A stretch of DNA of 64,000 nucleotides from Kudoa neothunni (Eukaryota; Cnidaria). Within the stretch, counting starts at the first letter, position 1. The number at the start of each line of letters is the position of its first letter. Where the stretch lies: the NCBI GenBank assembly GCA_964304625.1, contig OZ199838.1:620001-684000 (forward strand). Reading direction: 5' to 3'. A model generated the notes under the pieces. It ran no database searches. It worked only from the letters and a program-made list of their open reading frames with translations, and was not told where the DNA came from. A program made the position numbers and the translations under genes. Positions 37,171 to 51,900 of the stretch are shown here, in pieces.

Positions 37171-40100
37171 CTTTTTCATTTTTTTTAAAAGGTTAATTAT
37201 TTTAGTCTACCTAGTTGTTACACTTATTGTATGTATTTAATAAAAATTATGTGATGGGATTTCTACCACTGCTAAATTACTATTAAATGCTTACTTTGCT
37301 TCATAGACCATTATCCATGTTATTTGTATATTGATGTATATAATGTCTTATATAGATAGATGTCATTATGTTATAACATTTTCAAGGAGATAACGATAAT
37401 AATTGAACATATAAATGAGTTTCAATGTTAATTATAAGCATATGACACCAAATATTCGATTATTACAAACTCTGGGGGTATATAATACATGAATGCAACT
37501 GTAGATTATAATTTAATCTCTGATTATTAAACAGGGGGTTCCCTTCTCAACTAACTTATAATTATTCAGATATGGAAACTATAAAACATTCTTAGTATAA
37601 ATGTATATTTAGAGGCTAATAAAGGATTTTGTTGGTTCAAAATAAAAAAATGCATTTATTACGCTTCTACCAATGCTCTAACACTTTTTAACCATAATTA
37701 ATGTCAACAACTTTCTTTATAATATTTATTGTTTTGATATCAATTCGTAGTAACTACATTTAAATAAAGTAGTGGCATATCGCTCAATAAATGTAAAATA
37801 TTTAAATCATTAAATACTCTTTTTTTCATCGTAACTTTATAATTATCAATTACAGACTATATTTTTTAATGAATTCTGAATTTTTGAGACCTCTCATTTA
37901 ATTCAATATGCAAATAAAGACAATCTATTGAAATTGGGTCACAAACGACTCAAGTTGGTCCCATGAGAAATAAAAGTAAAATCCGTAAAAAATTTTTGAA
38001 GAAAGAATTTTCTGGTAAAAATAGAAATATTTTTACTATATAAAATCATTATTTTCGTTAGTTATTGTGTTTATTGCAATAAAGAGTTAATAACGGAGGA
38101 ATTCTTGTATAATAGAATGAAAGATTAATGGAAAAATCCCACTTTTTTATAATAGGCATTAAAAGAAAAATAAATAGAGTTTTTTAGTTACATTTTTATC
38201 AATTAATTCACATAATTCTGACAAGTATATGAATGAGAAACATGCATATAAGCTATTTCATGACTATTTAATGGTGACTCGCATTGAAATCTAGTTACGC
38301 AATAATTTGTTGTAACGGAGTAATCAATCTAATTGCATACTGTACAACATTAAAAAGTATATCTTGGAAATATTTAGTTTTTATGAAATAACCTTCTGAA
38401 TAAATTTTGTTTTATAGAATTCTTTGAAACTCAATTATAAAACATGGAAATTTTGTAAGAAATATAAAATACTTATAAGAAAAAATAACGCAAGGGTGTA
38501 TTCCAAATTTTGAATAATTACGCCAATGTTAAAACTTATCTAATTATAACGAATGTATGATGATAACATTGGATTCAGCTTTCACTGAAATTGCTCCATA
38601 TAGAGTAGTTTTAGCTTTAATTTAAATTTTTTTGACGATTCTTGATGAATAAATACCAAATCTTATCACTAAAGAGACTGATTTTATTGTTTTTCTAATA
38701 TAGTTAACCACTCCTAAAGTTACGTGAGAAAATAATTATTCATAGCCCCTTCATTGAATATCCTCCTTACTCCATCAATATTCTATCTAAATAAGTTTCA
38801 AAACTAAAAAACAAATTAATAAATGTTAAAAAAACTATTTAGGCCTTAAAACTTGAAAGAATTTTCAGTTTCGTTAAATTACGAAACTGAAAATTAATTA
38901 GATAATCAATTAGTCAATTAGTACGAAAATAATATAATCCAACAACCCGAACTTAAATTTAATTAAGGATTTCATAAAAATTATTGATTAAACTAAAATT
39001 AAGCATTTCGAGGGAACAAAAAAGTGGATATAATTCGACACAGTCGGGTCCCGGATTGTACGCAAATTCCGGACGTTCTCGTAAAATCGGATTATAACAT
39101 TGTGGTAAGTACACATCCATATTTCTTTAATATACTTATTTCATAGGTAATTTATTATAATTTTTTTAATTAAATATAAGTAACAAATTTTTATTTGATT
39201 TATTAAAAATGATGATATTAATAAATATATCAACAACATTCGAACAGTAATTAAAAAGTTTGTAACATCTAAAATACCGTTTTGCACTTTCTTTTTATTT
39301 TTTTCACAACGAATTTTATTTATAAAAATAAATAAGTAGAGAAAAAATTTAGCCAGATGATATAACTTCTAATTTTTAATCAAATTTCACTTCGAGTAAA
39401 ATCGCCCCCTCACGTTATGCCTCGATGGCTTACAGAAATCGTGAACTTCCTAAATCATTACTTATTTTAATACATCCTTTACCTAAAACTTCTTATGTTA
39501 TTTTAAAAAATTACTACTTGGCCAAAAAGTTGATTTGAATGTTCTATATAATAATGTTGTATTTTATAAAATGAATAAATTAATTTTAGTGAAATCTTAA
39601 ACCGTGAAATTTAAATATGACCAATTATTATTAAGAAAAAATTTGATTTTTAGATTATATAATTTTTTAGTATATTTCATATTAGTAGATAATAATTTAT
39701 ATCGGAATTTATATAAAAAGTATAGTTTATAAAATAAAATGTAGTTTAATATTCGATAAATTTATTGTATGTCTACAATAATTCTCGGAAAATATTAAAA
39801 ATTGTTTTATTCATGATAAAAAAATAAAGTATAGCGATTCTTAAAATACTCAGTAGGAGATGTTTAAAACTTTTGATTTATCAATTATTATTGTTTCATT
39901 TATATTAAGACTAATTATTGTTGTATTCTATTTGATTAAATAAAACTATAAAAAAAGAAACATTTTGTTTTATATGAATATAATATTATTCAAATTCTAA
40001 ATATGGACTATAACAGTATTTGGTTTTATTTTCCATATCTTAAATCCATTTTTTTTTAAATTTCCACATCAATGAAGTTTAAAGAAAAATTCAACAGATA

Positions 40101-41880
40101 TCACTCAATTTCTTTATTATTTTGTTTTAATGAAATTATCAGTCTGATATATTTTCCAAGATTTTACACAAGCATTTAATAATTTATTTATACAAATTAT
40201 TGATATTCAAATTTTTTAAACGAAATTCAATAAATATAACGGGAGAACAATACATTAATTAATATATTTTTAAATAACTAAAGTATGGTTGTTGGAATAA
40301 TTTGTTTTGTATCTTAACAGCATTTTTGCATGGTATCAAAAGACTAAAATTTAATTATTATAAAAATCTATTTACAATATTCTAATTAAAAAAATGATCG
40401 TTCTTTTTTTAAATTTTATATGCAAATTTATTTTTTGGTTCACAATAAATCGGTACATTCTTCTACTAGGTATTCCTCAGAGTGAAACCGATATCTCTCT
40501 TTTTATGAACAGACAATGCTACATAGGGTAACTCCATAAAGTAAGAGTATATGTTATATTATTCTAGATTCATCTAAAGTTTTATATATTTCTTCTCGTT
40601 TAATTTTTAATAGACAAATTTTAATTATAATTTTGTAGATTCGGAAAATTTTTTACAATCATATAAAAGTGTTATCATATGTTTAGTAATAAATATTAAT
40701 ATTAGATTAATATTATTTCTATTAAGTCATATCTTTCATATGAAGTTTTAGAATAAAATTAAGGTATTAATTAACATTGTTTCATTTGAATAATTAATTT
40801 TTAAACGATATGCTATGAGTCCTTAGCTATTATTAACTTGTTGTAATAAAGATAACGTAAATAAAATTTATAAAAATTCAATTATAAATGTAAATGAAAT
40901 AATAAAATTTATTCCTTAACAAAATGTTTTTTAATGCGTTATATATAGCTCTCGAATTTTAATAATGTTTTAATATCAAATTTCACACCACTAAGAAGAG
41001 ACGTTACTTCCCGCTTATTATCGATATTCCTATTAATGCAAATAAAATTTTGTACTATCAGAATATTTGATAAATTATAAACAATAAAATAAGTTACATC
41101 AACAGAAGTAGTAATAATTCGTTTAAAATTCAATTAACATTGTTCATTTTATAAGAATTATAAAAAATAGAATCGATAATAAATTTTAATGGTTCCCATT
41201 GTGTCATTTATGATAATTACAAAATACTTTTCATTTTTAAATATTTCTAATTGAAATTTGCACTATGTTTAATTATGATAATTTTTTTTAGATAAAATAA
41301 TGTATTAATTACTTAAAGTGAATCCATATCGACCAATAAAATAATAAATTATCGTCAATATTATAGCACATGTGATATCATTAACAACGAAATTTTATTC
41401 GAAATAAAATGGATTAAATATAAATGATTTGGGAGATATATGATTTGTTTAATATTAGATTATTTCAAACATTAATAAAGGATAAGAAGAGCTGTTGATT
41501 ATTAATGAATTTTATTTTTTCTCTCCAAGAAAAAAGATAAAAATTGGTTATAATCCGAATGAAAATATTAGAAATTATTATTCAGACAACTAGCAGTAGT
41601 TAGATAATCATACATATTATTTGATCTGATTCAATTCTGTGCGTTAAACATGTGAATGAAATCTCATTTACACAAATCTTCAGTTATTATGAGATAATAA
41701 TTATTTATATAAATTGTAATAGAATTTAAATGATAATATTTTTCTATAGAGTATTTCTAAGAAATTAAAAGCTTGAATCATAAATAATCGATAATAGATT
41801 TTTCAATAGGTTAATTAATAAGAAAAGAGAACAATCATTATTTATCTGTAATAAATGTTTTTTGAATACATTAGCCTAAT
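37171..41880. other. AT-rich gene-free stretch
   Basis: No exon that I can support. At 39042-39092 a GC-richer patch (CAGTCGGGTCCCGGATTGTA...) resembles a pogo/Tigger inverted end, without a visible partner. The frame at 41133-40939 (minus) is low-complexity. Confidence 0.5.
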
Positions 41881-41888
41881 AAGAAACA

Positions 41889-42957
41889 ATGTTCACTCCA
41901 GCTATGTGCACATTAATATATCTTGTTATAAGTAATATAAAATGTGACTAAAAATAATTATTCATTAAAGTAAGCTTCGATTTTTCTTTTTGCTTTGATG
42001 AAATCAATATCGTGAACCATACATCCTCAAAAATCAAACTCAGTGAAAATGCCTTGAAACTTTTGGTTCATGAACTACTATTTCAAATGTACCCGAGCAA
42101 TCACCCCATTTTTATGACTAGGGTTTTATAAATTTTAATTAAAAATTCCAACAAAGCAATTCTAGGTTATTAGAAACATTTTAAGCATCCTACCGTTTGG
42201 CAATCTAATTAGTAAAATAATGGATTATTCAATTATTTGCAAGGAATTGGCTATCTGCGATAAAAATACAGAACGTAACACCAACTTTCGAATATGGCGT
42301 TAATTTTTTCTAGTCAAACAATTTCATAGACGATACTATGGTTGCTTACCATGTCTTGTAGGTTTAACAATAAACTAAATTTCATCATTATTTTTAGATT
42401 AGAGCTCACTCGGCTGTCTTATCTCTCAGTATATTAATAAAAGAAAAAAGAGACGAAAATCTTTTTTTATTAAAGGTAATTTTTTTAGGAATATTAAAAT
42501 CTAGAGTTTACCTATTGTTTATACATCACAGTATGAAGTTTCAAATGATGTCTACTTTCATGTATTCTCACCTCATATACCCCCTTCATTTTGTGTAATA
42601 CAAGGTCTGTGCCCTCCTCAGTAAATTATACATCCAATTATTCTAAAAAAATGAGATTTACATAGGATTTTATCACGGCATGATACAATATATTTAATTC
42701 ATATGGATATTCCAAGGAAAAAGTAAATATAAAAACATGCTCTCAATGCTTGTAATTATATTAAGATATATGAATGCCACAAGATATCACAGTAGTTAGA
42801 ATAATATTTAACGTAGATTATAATACATTTAGACTATTACAATGTTAACAAAGATTTACTATCCCCTTGGTTCTCCATTAGGTGGTTTGATTATCTTGAA
42901 AATATCTCAGTCATTGATATATTTGAACTTTTCGAGAGCAAAAATATAAAAATATAG
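41889..42957 (+). CDS. Secreted saposin-like family, paralogue A (nine exons)
   Basis: Exons 41889-41931, 41971-42122, 42166-42274, 42314-42357, 42398-42475, 42532-42620, 42666-42722, 42766-42791 and 42833-42957 give 723 nt, an intact 240-aa frame. Introns are 39-56 bp. The N-terminus (MFTPAMCTLIYLVIISFDFS) is a signal peptide split by intron 1. Then come a helical stretch (LSENALKLLVHELLFQMY), a CX5C (IICKELAIC), a CX2C (GCLPCL), a conserved AHSA, a CX5C (FCVIQGLCP) and a conserved tail LLSPWFSIRWFDYLE. The phrase P-x-F-C-x5-C-P and the C-x-x-C opening resemble the two ends of a saposin-B domain, minus its central disulfide. Role unknown; lipid or membrane binding would follow from a true saposin fold. 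Exon sizes match B and C closely. Confidence 0.75.
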
Positions 42958-42959
42958 AA

Positions 42960-45885
42960 TAACTGTCGGTATATCAACATGAAAATGAACTTATTAATTA
43001 TATTTTTGGAAACTCATATCTATATAATTCTTTGAAACCTTTTTTTTGAATATTTTTTCAACAGTTAACAATATTTTCATTATATGATTTATTAAATTAT
43101 ATTTTCTATAATGCACATTATAATTTTAAGATAAGAATTTTATTTAGTAATTGATTTTTAGTTTCAGTCAGATGAATTAAAATGATTTTTACTCCTCTAA
43201 AAGCCATTCAATAAAAAATTATCAGGGTTCTATAAAGAAGACCATTTATCAATATATTCAATTTTATTTATTAAAATGAATTATACGTGTTACAAATTAA
43301 TAAATAAATACTTCGTTTATTATAGATTTTCTAAATTAACTAAAAGATATACCATGTTGATTGATTATCAATATTCCACGTTTATCTAACCTATAAGTGA
43401 CTCTAAAAGATTAATATTTTAATTTGTTGGAAAACTAATAAACTTAGAAGTAATTTTCGTGTTAAATTGAGGGATTGCTGAGAAAATTATCATGAATACT
43501 TATTAAAATATAAATTTCATAAATTTGTAATCGGAGTAAACATTCCCAAGTAAAAGTTTAAATCGATTATTTATTTAGGATCCTTGAATATTTTTCGTCT
43601 TTAATATAAAATTAAATAAGGATATAATATATTTTGAGGACGTTAGAAACGAAAATTAAACTATTTAACGTAACTACTTTTCTGCGTTACTTGGAGATAA
43701 ATCTATTTATATGCGTCATATATTGTAGTTTCAATGTTATTATTTTTAACGTATTTGCTTAAGATAATAAGTATAATAAACTAATGTTCTAGTCAAGATT
43801 TTGGTAAATTTAATAAGGGTTCTTTTCAGGAAATAATTTATTCGATAAGAATATTTTTTGCTATAAATCGTTGGTTATTGATAGTCATTATTATATTTGT
43901 ATTGGTTGGAAATAAAAACAAAATTCAGAATCATATTCATTATAAAAAAAATGGATTAGCTATGAAAAACCTTAAATTTCCATATTGTACTACATTAATT
44001 CATGTAGTTTAATAAAAAATATAATAAGCATTTAATTAATTTTTATTTAAAAAGCTTAATAAGGAACATTCGCATGGATTCCACGATTGGATTATTAGAA
44101 AGAAATAGTGTAATTATTTTAGTCATGAGAATATTAAAATCTGTTATAAAAAACAATTTATTTTGAGTTTTAATAATATTAATAGGAGAAATAGATTTAT
44201 TGACTATAATAAATTATGAATATATACGTCAAAAAATCAATAAATAATTGTTCACACTGATAATTAAATGATAATTCGTTATTCCATCCATCCATCCAAA
44301 ATTGGCGTAAAAAATATTTTAAATAATTAACATTAAATTATTTTTATTGATAAATATTATTTCTGAATTAAAGATACAATCATAATTTCGATTGTTACAT
44401 AGTTATTATCCCAGATTTTGGCATGCTCACAACAAGATATCGGAATTAATAAATACTGGAAGTTTTAGTATTCATTTGAAAAAAGTGGTATGAAGGTATC
44501 ACGATTAATAAAATTAATAGTTATAATAGGGCTACCAGTTAAAGATTTTTGTTAATAATTAGAGATATGTAAACATGTAAGTTTATAAATAGCGGCATTT
44601 CAGTATTATCGCATCTTTCTTTGTGGTTTAAAGAACAGATATTCTGTGTTCCTACACCCTATCTCCTAACCTCCACATTACCAAATTGTATGCTTGATTA
44701 TAATATTTTCCTGCAATTTAATCCAAATTATTGTCATAGAATGTTGTTCGAGGTGTAATTAGTTAAAATAAGATTCGTTGTCTCGTTTAGTATTCAATAA
44801 TTTATTTTAATGATCATTACTACGTGACGTGGTAAGCGCTAGGAGAATTTTATTGATTATTAATTAAATAGCATCTACGGAGCTATACATTCATTGAAGC
44901 AGATTTTAATATTATTGATTTCTATATACATATATATATATATTGCGGTAAGATATATTTTTTCTTCTTTAATATTCAAATAACATTTAATTCCAATGTG
45001 CTTTTGTATAAAATTGGTTAAATATTATATTTAATTAGAAATAACGATGTTGAACTAGTAAATTATTAGACCATGTTAAAAAATTAATGAAACAGTTAAA
45101 TATAATCCACTTACTCCTATTCATTCAGTAAATAATAAAAATATAGAATAGTTCCCAGTTTAACGATGGTTTATTGACATAATTTAAACAATAGATTGGG
45201 ATTGTACAAAAGTTCGTATTACTTTAACTTCATTTTTTACAAAATATTTAATTATTACAATAATTAGCTTTTTAAGCGCATAATTAATTTTTAATTATCA
45301 TGCCAGTAATTAAATTTACAAGAAGTTTCATTCGGTTACTCATTTTTAGAGTTTAATAATTCATCATTGTTGCGTTAATAAATTATGAGAAAACATAAAT
45401 ATTTCAAAATATAATATCTGAATAAAATGTAACAATAAAAAAAATAATAAAAATAATTTTAACGTTGATAAATAATTCCTAATTGAAAGAGTGATAGATT
45501 AAAGAGAATTTTTTAGATTATATTAAATGTATTTATTATGATAATAATTGTAACAACGATAATATTCGTGACGAAAAATTAATAATATTCGAAAATAAGA
45601 ATAATAACATTCTCTAATAAATTTTAATTATATTTGATCACCTCTATTAAAATTTAATTTAAAATAAATGATTTTTTTATCAACGCCCACAATTGCCTTG
45701 TATCACAAACGATAACAATAATAAATTTTTTCAAAATGTATTAGTTTTTCATATTTATTGTATAGCATATATTATCTCTTAAAAAAGACATATCAGCTTT
45801 AAAATTTCTAACTGTCCTAATATTACTTTAATTATTCCTCAGCAGATAATTATTAAATTTTATCGCCTTTAATCACAAATTGTAA
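42960..45885. other. Spacer between paralogues A and B
   Basis: AT-rich with no recognisable exon of the family. I saw no decayed copy in it. Confidence 0.5.
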
Positions 45886-45889
45886 TCAA

Positions 45890-46999
45890 ATGACAAACCG
45901 ATATATCTATAAATCAGTACTAATCATCGCAGGTAACCAAAAAATTACTTAGAGCGACTAATTTTTTAATGTAGTGGTTTCTTCTGTTGCATTGTTTAAC
46001 AACAGACTCAGTCGTAACAAATATGATGCTGCCAAAATCAAGTTAACAAAAGATTCCCGTAGAACATTGGTTCATGAGCTACAAGATATAATGCACAACG
46101 AAAATTTACCTGATAGAATGATAAAGGTTCCATATTTAGTACTGATAAACAGTAATAAATACATTTAGATTACCAGAAAAATATTAATTGAACTACCATA
46201 TGAGAAAATTTTAACAAGAATATTAAATTTCCGACAGCTTTGTGTTTATTTGACAGTTTGCAACGAAAACAATAAAAGTATATTAATGATGTCTATTTAT
46301 ATTAATTTTTTTAGTATCAATTATAAAGTCTCGATATAAACGTTGCTTACCATGCCTTGTAGATTTCGTTAAGCGATAAATCTCTTAAGTATTAAGTATA
46401 TTTTAGATAAATGGCCACTCGGCTGTTTCATCACTGGAGAAATATATAGAAACAAAAGGAAATATAGATATATTCTCAGCGGATGTAATTTAATAAAATA
46501 ATTTCAATGAAAATTGTCGATTTAACTTTTCTCAACTTTAGATATCATCATCACCTCCTGTTTACTTTGAAATATTCAAACCTAATATGCCCCCGGTATT
46601 TTGTGTACTTCAAAACTTCTGCCCTATTAGGTAAATTTAGAGTGTACATTATTTTATAGTTTAATTGATAAATAGGGTTTTAAATAAATACGACCTATTA
46701 TACATGGATTTGATGAACACTCCAATTAAAAAGTATATCTTTAAATAATGTTTATTAATTTGAGATCATTTAAGGTATAAGAAAGCACAAGCAACTAAAA
46801 GTTAATTATATTTATCTATGATTTAGATAAAGTTGTTTTAGGAACTTACAAGGATACAAAATATTTGCTGTCTCCGTGGTTCTCCAATCAATTTTTTGAT
46901 TTAATCGAAAATTTCAAAACTGAAGATTTAATTAACTTATTCGAGACCCATAATATAACTCTACCTAGCAGAATTACAAACTATACTATGCAACTATGA
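45890..46999 (+). CDS. Secreted saposin-like family, paralogue B (nine exons)
   Basis: Exons 45890-45932, 45975-46138, 46169-46277, 46315-46358, 46407-46484, 46542-46630, 46676-46732, 46775-46800 and 46827-46999 give 783 nt, 260 aa. Introns are 26-57 bp; intron 8 is only 26 bp and intron 2 only 30 bp. The signal peptide is MTNRYIYKSVLIIAVVSSVA. Same order of blocks as A: RRTLVHELQDIMHNE, LCVYLTVC (CX5C), RCLPCL (CX2C), GHSAVSSLE, PPVFCVLQNFCP (CX5C), YLLSPWFSNQFFDLIE, then a longer, Thr/Asn-containing tail. First exon 43 nt, third 109 nt, sixth 89 nt and eighth 26 nt are identical in length to A and C, so the three arose by duplication of a spliced gene, not by retroposition. Confidence 0.75.
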
Positions 47000-47004
47000 A
47001 TGAT

Positions 47005-48730
47005 TCAACAAATATAAACTATTGTCGTATTTGTTATGTTGTTTGATAATTTTTATCAATATTATCTACTTGATATAAATTACCAACGAATTTTGACTTC
47101 TTTTTCCGTTAACATATTGTTTCCCACTTTTTTTGGCCCACTATTTTTTAAATGTATTGATTATTCTATCATAAACTGTTTTAACGTAGTATAAAGCTCC
47201 TATCACATAAAAATTTGAAAGAAATTAATATATACTTTTTTTTATTAAAATTCAAATTTATTCGGTCAGATCTAACTTAATGTATCAAAATACACTAAAA
47301 TGAAACATCTTTATTTCTTCATTTCGCCATAAACTGCATTTAACGAAATTCATGGTAATCCGACTTTCATTAGGATAAAACATCGTGCTTACGGGGCTAA
47401 TAAAAAAGGGGAAAATAAATGAGATAAATACATTAATAATCAATGTTATTTATATTAGGTTTAATCAAAAAAGAGTTATATGATTATATATGAGACAAGA
47501 TTGACATTCGAGTCATTCTGATCTTAATCTGTTATAAACACATTAATTATTATTAATTTTTATACAACCCATCATTGATTTATGTATTTTTTATGGTATT
47601 AATAGTCAGCTATAAATAATTGATATCACAAATAGCTAAATCAACTTAAAATTACGTCATGCTGCCAAATCATCTCATCAATACTTATGATTTTCCGCGT
47701 CACACCAAGGCGTATCACTAAACGTTCCAAAATTTCTATTCCCCAACAAAATGTGTTCACTTCAAAAGTTTAGAAATCTCGCATTAATTATTTATTTTGG
47801 TCTCATTACAACTTATATTTATCTCACAGTTATTTATATTAAGATTTATCTTTAAGCAGTGTCTATTGTTTCTTACAAATTCGGTTTAATGTTGTTAAGC
47901 AATCTGTTTTAAATTACGATCCTTTAATAAATTACCATAGTATATTAAATATTTATATGTAATAAATGTGAGATGATGATCTGTAGGAACATGCGTTAAA
48001 TTTCGTTATTTAGGAAATATAAAACATTATTATTCTTGTAATTTAACACAATAAATTATCATGTTTATTCCTATATTCGTTTTTAATCTTGTAATGAATT
48101 ATTTTTTAACTTTTATGATCGGTAAATCTGTTAGTTCTTCGTATAATATAATAAGAAGTTGTTGGTATAATGAACATGTGATAAGTTTATAATGTAATAA
48201 ATTCTTTAACAAAACCATTTTATTAATAGTTACAAAATTTTTTATGTGTATTAAAGTCATTGTAGTGATTCTCATTAACTCAAAACTTTAAAGAGCGCTG
48301 AATGTCCAATGTTGATTTTTTTGACGTTGATCTTCACATAGAATCATTCAATATAGTGTATGATGAAAAATATTTTATTTTATTAATATCAACTGTAATA
48401 TTTTAACTTATAACTTAATTTAATCAAAAAAAATCGATTATTTATATACTCACTTATTTAGAATTTGTATTTAAAATGTAACTTGAACAATATTAGTTGA
48501 AATATTACGTGATTGCCCATTATTTAACTTTAAATCATAATTAAAATGTTGTTTGACAAAGCTAGATATATAATTACTTATTGGTGATTAAATTTATGCA
48601 GTTTTTGACTTGATATTTTTATATTAACCAAAAAAACGTTGTTCCCATTACTGATGTTGCATATAATTTGAGCCATTAAAATAAGACTGAAATATTTTAG
48701 AATATGATAAAAACATAGTTAAAAATTTGT
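47005..48730. other. AT-rich gene-free stretch
   Basis: Nothing recognisable on either strand. Confidence 0.5.
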
Positions 48731-48736
48731 TCTGAC

Positions 48737-48949
48737 TTATCGTTCAACTATGTCGTTATCATTAGGAGAGACTTTTTTGTTAGTTTCCATTATTAAATTA
48801 TATTTTTTTATTATTTTACTAAGCCAAGATAAAATTTCTTCGGTTTTCTCTTCAAACATTCCGATCGCCCCCATCTCGAATGGTCCCCAAGAGTCTGTGG
48901 TCGCAACAAAATACACGGGAGCTTTAAAATCTCTTAGCTTGTAGTAGCA
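48737..48949 (-). pseudogene. Probable non-LTR retrotransposon C-terminal fragment
   Basis: A clean 70-codon minus-strand frame ends in a stop at 48737. It reads FKAPVYFVATTDSWGPFEMG and continues with EEILSWLSKIIKKYN. This resembles the VPVVVxTxGxWGP...A...L segment seen near the C-terminus of proteins of some non-LTR retrotransposons; the match is short. No reverse transcriptase motif is visible nearby, so it would be a truncated relic. The + strand frame at 48750-48944 is its shadow. Confidence 0.35.
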
Positions 48950-48959
48950 TCGATAAAAA

Positions 48960-51900
48960 ACATTTTAGGGTATGTTTCAAGGATTTATTTCATTCTCAAA
49001 TAAAGTCTTATCTATTTTCAAAGATTTCTATATATGTGCCTTGTTACTTTTTTAGATTTTGCATAAATTCTACATTCTTTGAGTGGAATCTCTTTGAATA
49101 TTTCATGTCTTTAATTTTTTTTAGAGAAATAAACTCCATTTTCTCAAAATAACTTATCTTTGGCAAACTTGAACTTCCATAACTTATAAAAGTTATGAAA
49201 TAAAATTAACCTACTCATTAGTTATTCATTTTGTTTAATAATGATTTTGATGAAAAATGTAAGAAATCATGAATACAAGGAATGTTGAGGGATTTCGAAA
49301 AAATCTTTTCTCTGGCAGAATATATTGAAACATTCAAAACCAGGACTTGCTTTAAAATTAGAATTTTTATTTTTTTTGCCAGAATATTGTTTTCATTTAA
49401 ATATTAGATAATATTACAATAAATATTTATACATATGTTAAGTTTTTAAAATATTTACGTTTTGTCAGTCATGAATACAACGGTATTTTATTTGTTAATA
49501 CTGAAGGGCTGTATTAAATATTCAATCACATCGTTTCTTAGCAGTTTCAATGGTTTTAGATTCTAATATGGATAAACTGCTCACGTCATTTTATTCGAAA
49601 ATCTCAATCTTCAATTATACCCCTTTAAAACTGTTAAATGAAACTCCTGTGTTGAACATATTATTTTAAGAAATAATATTATTAAGGCTTAGGTATTCCC
49701 TTCAACATTCATTTCACGCAAACACGTTAAAAATTAAATTCTCAAACTTTCTTCTACTAAAACAGATATTTTGGGATATAACAATTCGTTTGTTTCTATT
49801 ATTAGTGTTAATAAAGAAATATCTCACTTATATATAATGATTTTAAATTATATCATAAAGTGTGAATACACTATTTTCATTTTACAATAAAATATATCGA
49901 AATTTTATCTATATTAGCTTTAAATTAACATTTAAACGTTCATTAAAATATATAAAACTCATTTTGATTAATATATAATTCAAAAATACAAATACAAAAT
50001 TTTAGGGGTCAATTGACACTGCTGATTATTTATTTAGCTAAAACAAAAAATATAAAATATCTACTATCTGTAAATATTTTTTACAATCATTATCCTATCT
50101 TTTTAAAAATACGACAGTTTAAAGAAACTACGGTAGATTTAATATAGCCGCGCATGCGCATTGGTGGTTAAAAATAAAAGAATGAATAAATTGTTTTGAT
50201 TATTTTTACTCAAATTAAAAAAAAATTTTTTATATTAAAATGTTTCGTACGTAAGAAATTGTGAAAATAAAACACAATTATTGGATACAAAATGCGAATA
50301 TGAGATGGTCGAATCACACCTTCGTGCGACACCCTCACGTAAATTAATTGAATTCATCCAAAAATAATATATTTCAAATATAAATGTAATAATAACAATA
50401 TTAATTATTAAATAAAAGTAATAGTTGATATTACCCGATATAAAAACAACGAAATTTTCTTCGTTACGACATTCCCTAGAGATATAATTCGTTTCCTGTT
50501 AGATAATATTGTATTTAAAAAATAAAAGAGAATTTTTACTTCATGAATAAATCTTTAAACAAACCAATATTATCTCCAACAGAGGTGAATATTTTTTTCT
50601 CCTTGATATAGTATAGGTTTTCGATCGGAATCAAGGATTAAATTATAAAACACATTCTAATATTATACCCCATTAAATTTTTTTTTGTGAATTAGATGCT
50701 ACTTTACAATTATTTGTCTATGAATTTTATCTACTATATATAATTCCTGAGAAAATCGTCGGTAAACAATCCTTCTAGTAATTATCCTTAAGGACAATAA
50801 AATATACCATGATTAAATAATATACAAAATAAAATAAAAATTGAATTAACTGATAATATTATAGTAAACTTGGTATTTATTGTTCATTTTCAGTTTCATA
50901 GTTTGTAGTTTCTTTCGAAGAAAATTGAAAAAATAGAATTGATAGAAATAAATAATGAAAAGGTGTATTTTATTTTTTTTGTGTTAACTATTTTTTTCAC
51001 TTTGGCTTTTCTTGTATTTTCCAAAGTTGTACAAGAGTTCAATAAATTAAAGTCTAAAACAGGTCTCCAAACCTTTTTTTGTCGACCCCCTCCAGGGATG
51101 TTTTTAAAAATATTAATGTATTTTCGGCATTTTACTAGATCAAATATAAATTTTTCTAATATATCCATTAATATTCTATTTCCAATATCGAATATTTATG
51201 CAAAATTATATTAATCCAAAAATATCATTTACTAACAATGTGATATCTAAAGATATCAGAAAAAATTCAGATATTTTTAAATTCTTAGAAATTATTATAA
51301 TCAAGTGATACCATATAAAACAACTATATTAGCTAATTTCCCATACTATACATGGTTTCCATCATATATCATATTAAACTGGCCTCCTTAGTAGGGTCGC
51401 TTGTATAAGATAATAGTTGTATACTTTTGCGTAATAATAAGTACAATGACAGATATTATGATTAGGTTACATCACATTAAAATAAACAAGTTTATATTTA
51501 CTCATGGCTTTCTCTAAAACATAAAAACAATATTATACTTTTTACCTAAGATAGTGTTCCGTGGATTGATGTCACACGAAGAGTGTTCGAAGTGTCCTCC
51601 AGGATAGAAATTAAGATTGCAGATTATTATAATTATTTTCGTAACCTTAGTAATTTTGATACAAATCAATTTGAAAAACATGACTTGTCCTTCCTAGTCA
51701 ATTGTAAATTTAATGTAAATTATCGTTCTTATTTTATTTACTGTTGATAAGAGTCAATAATGGTGATCATTTAAATTCAAGAAAAATTTAACGTTAATGT
51801 ATTCGCTATTTATTTATTGGCTGCAAAGTATGTCTCTACATAAATGATAATGAATTAAATTACATAATAAGGGAAATTGGAGATTGATATTAACATAGAA

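Noticed and set aside
48750-48944. Hydrophobic + strand frame
   Set aside because: It is the antisense of the cleaner minus-strand retrotransposon-like frame.
50896-51214. Overlapping 90-codon frames on both strands
   Set aside because: Low-complexity AT-rich sequence; both frames are products of composition and there is no splice context.
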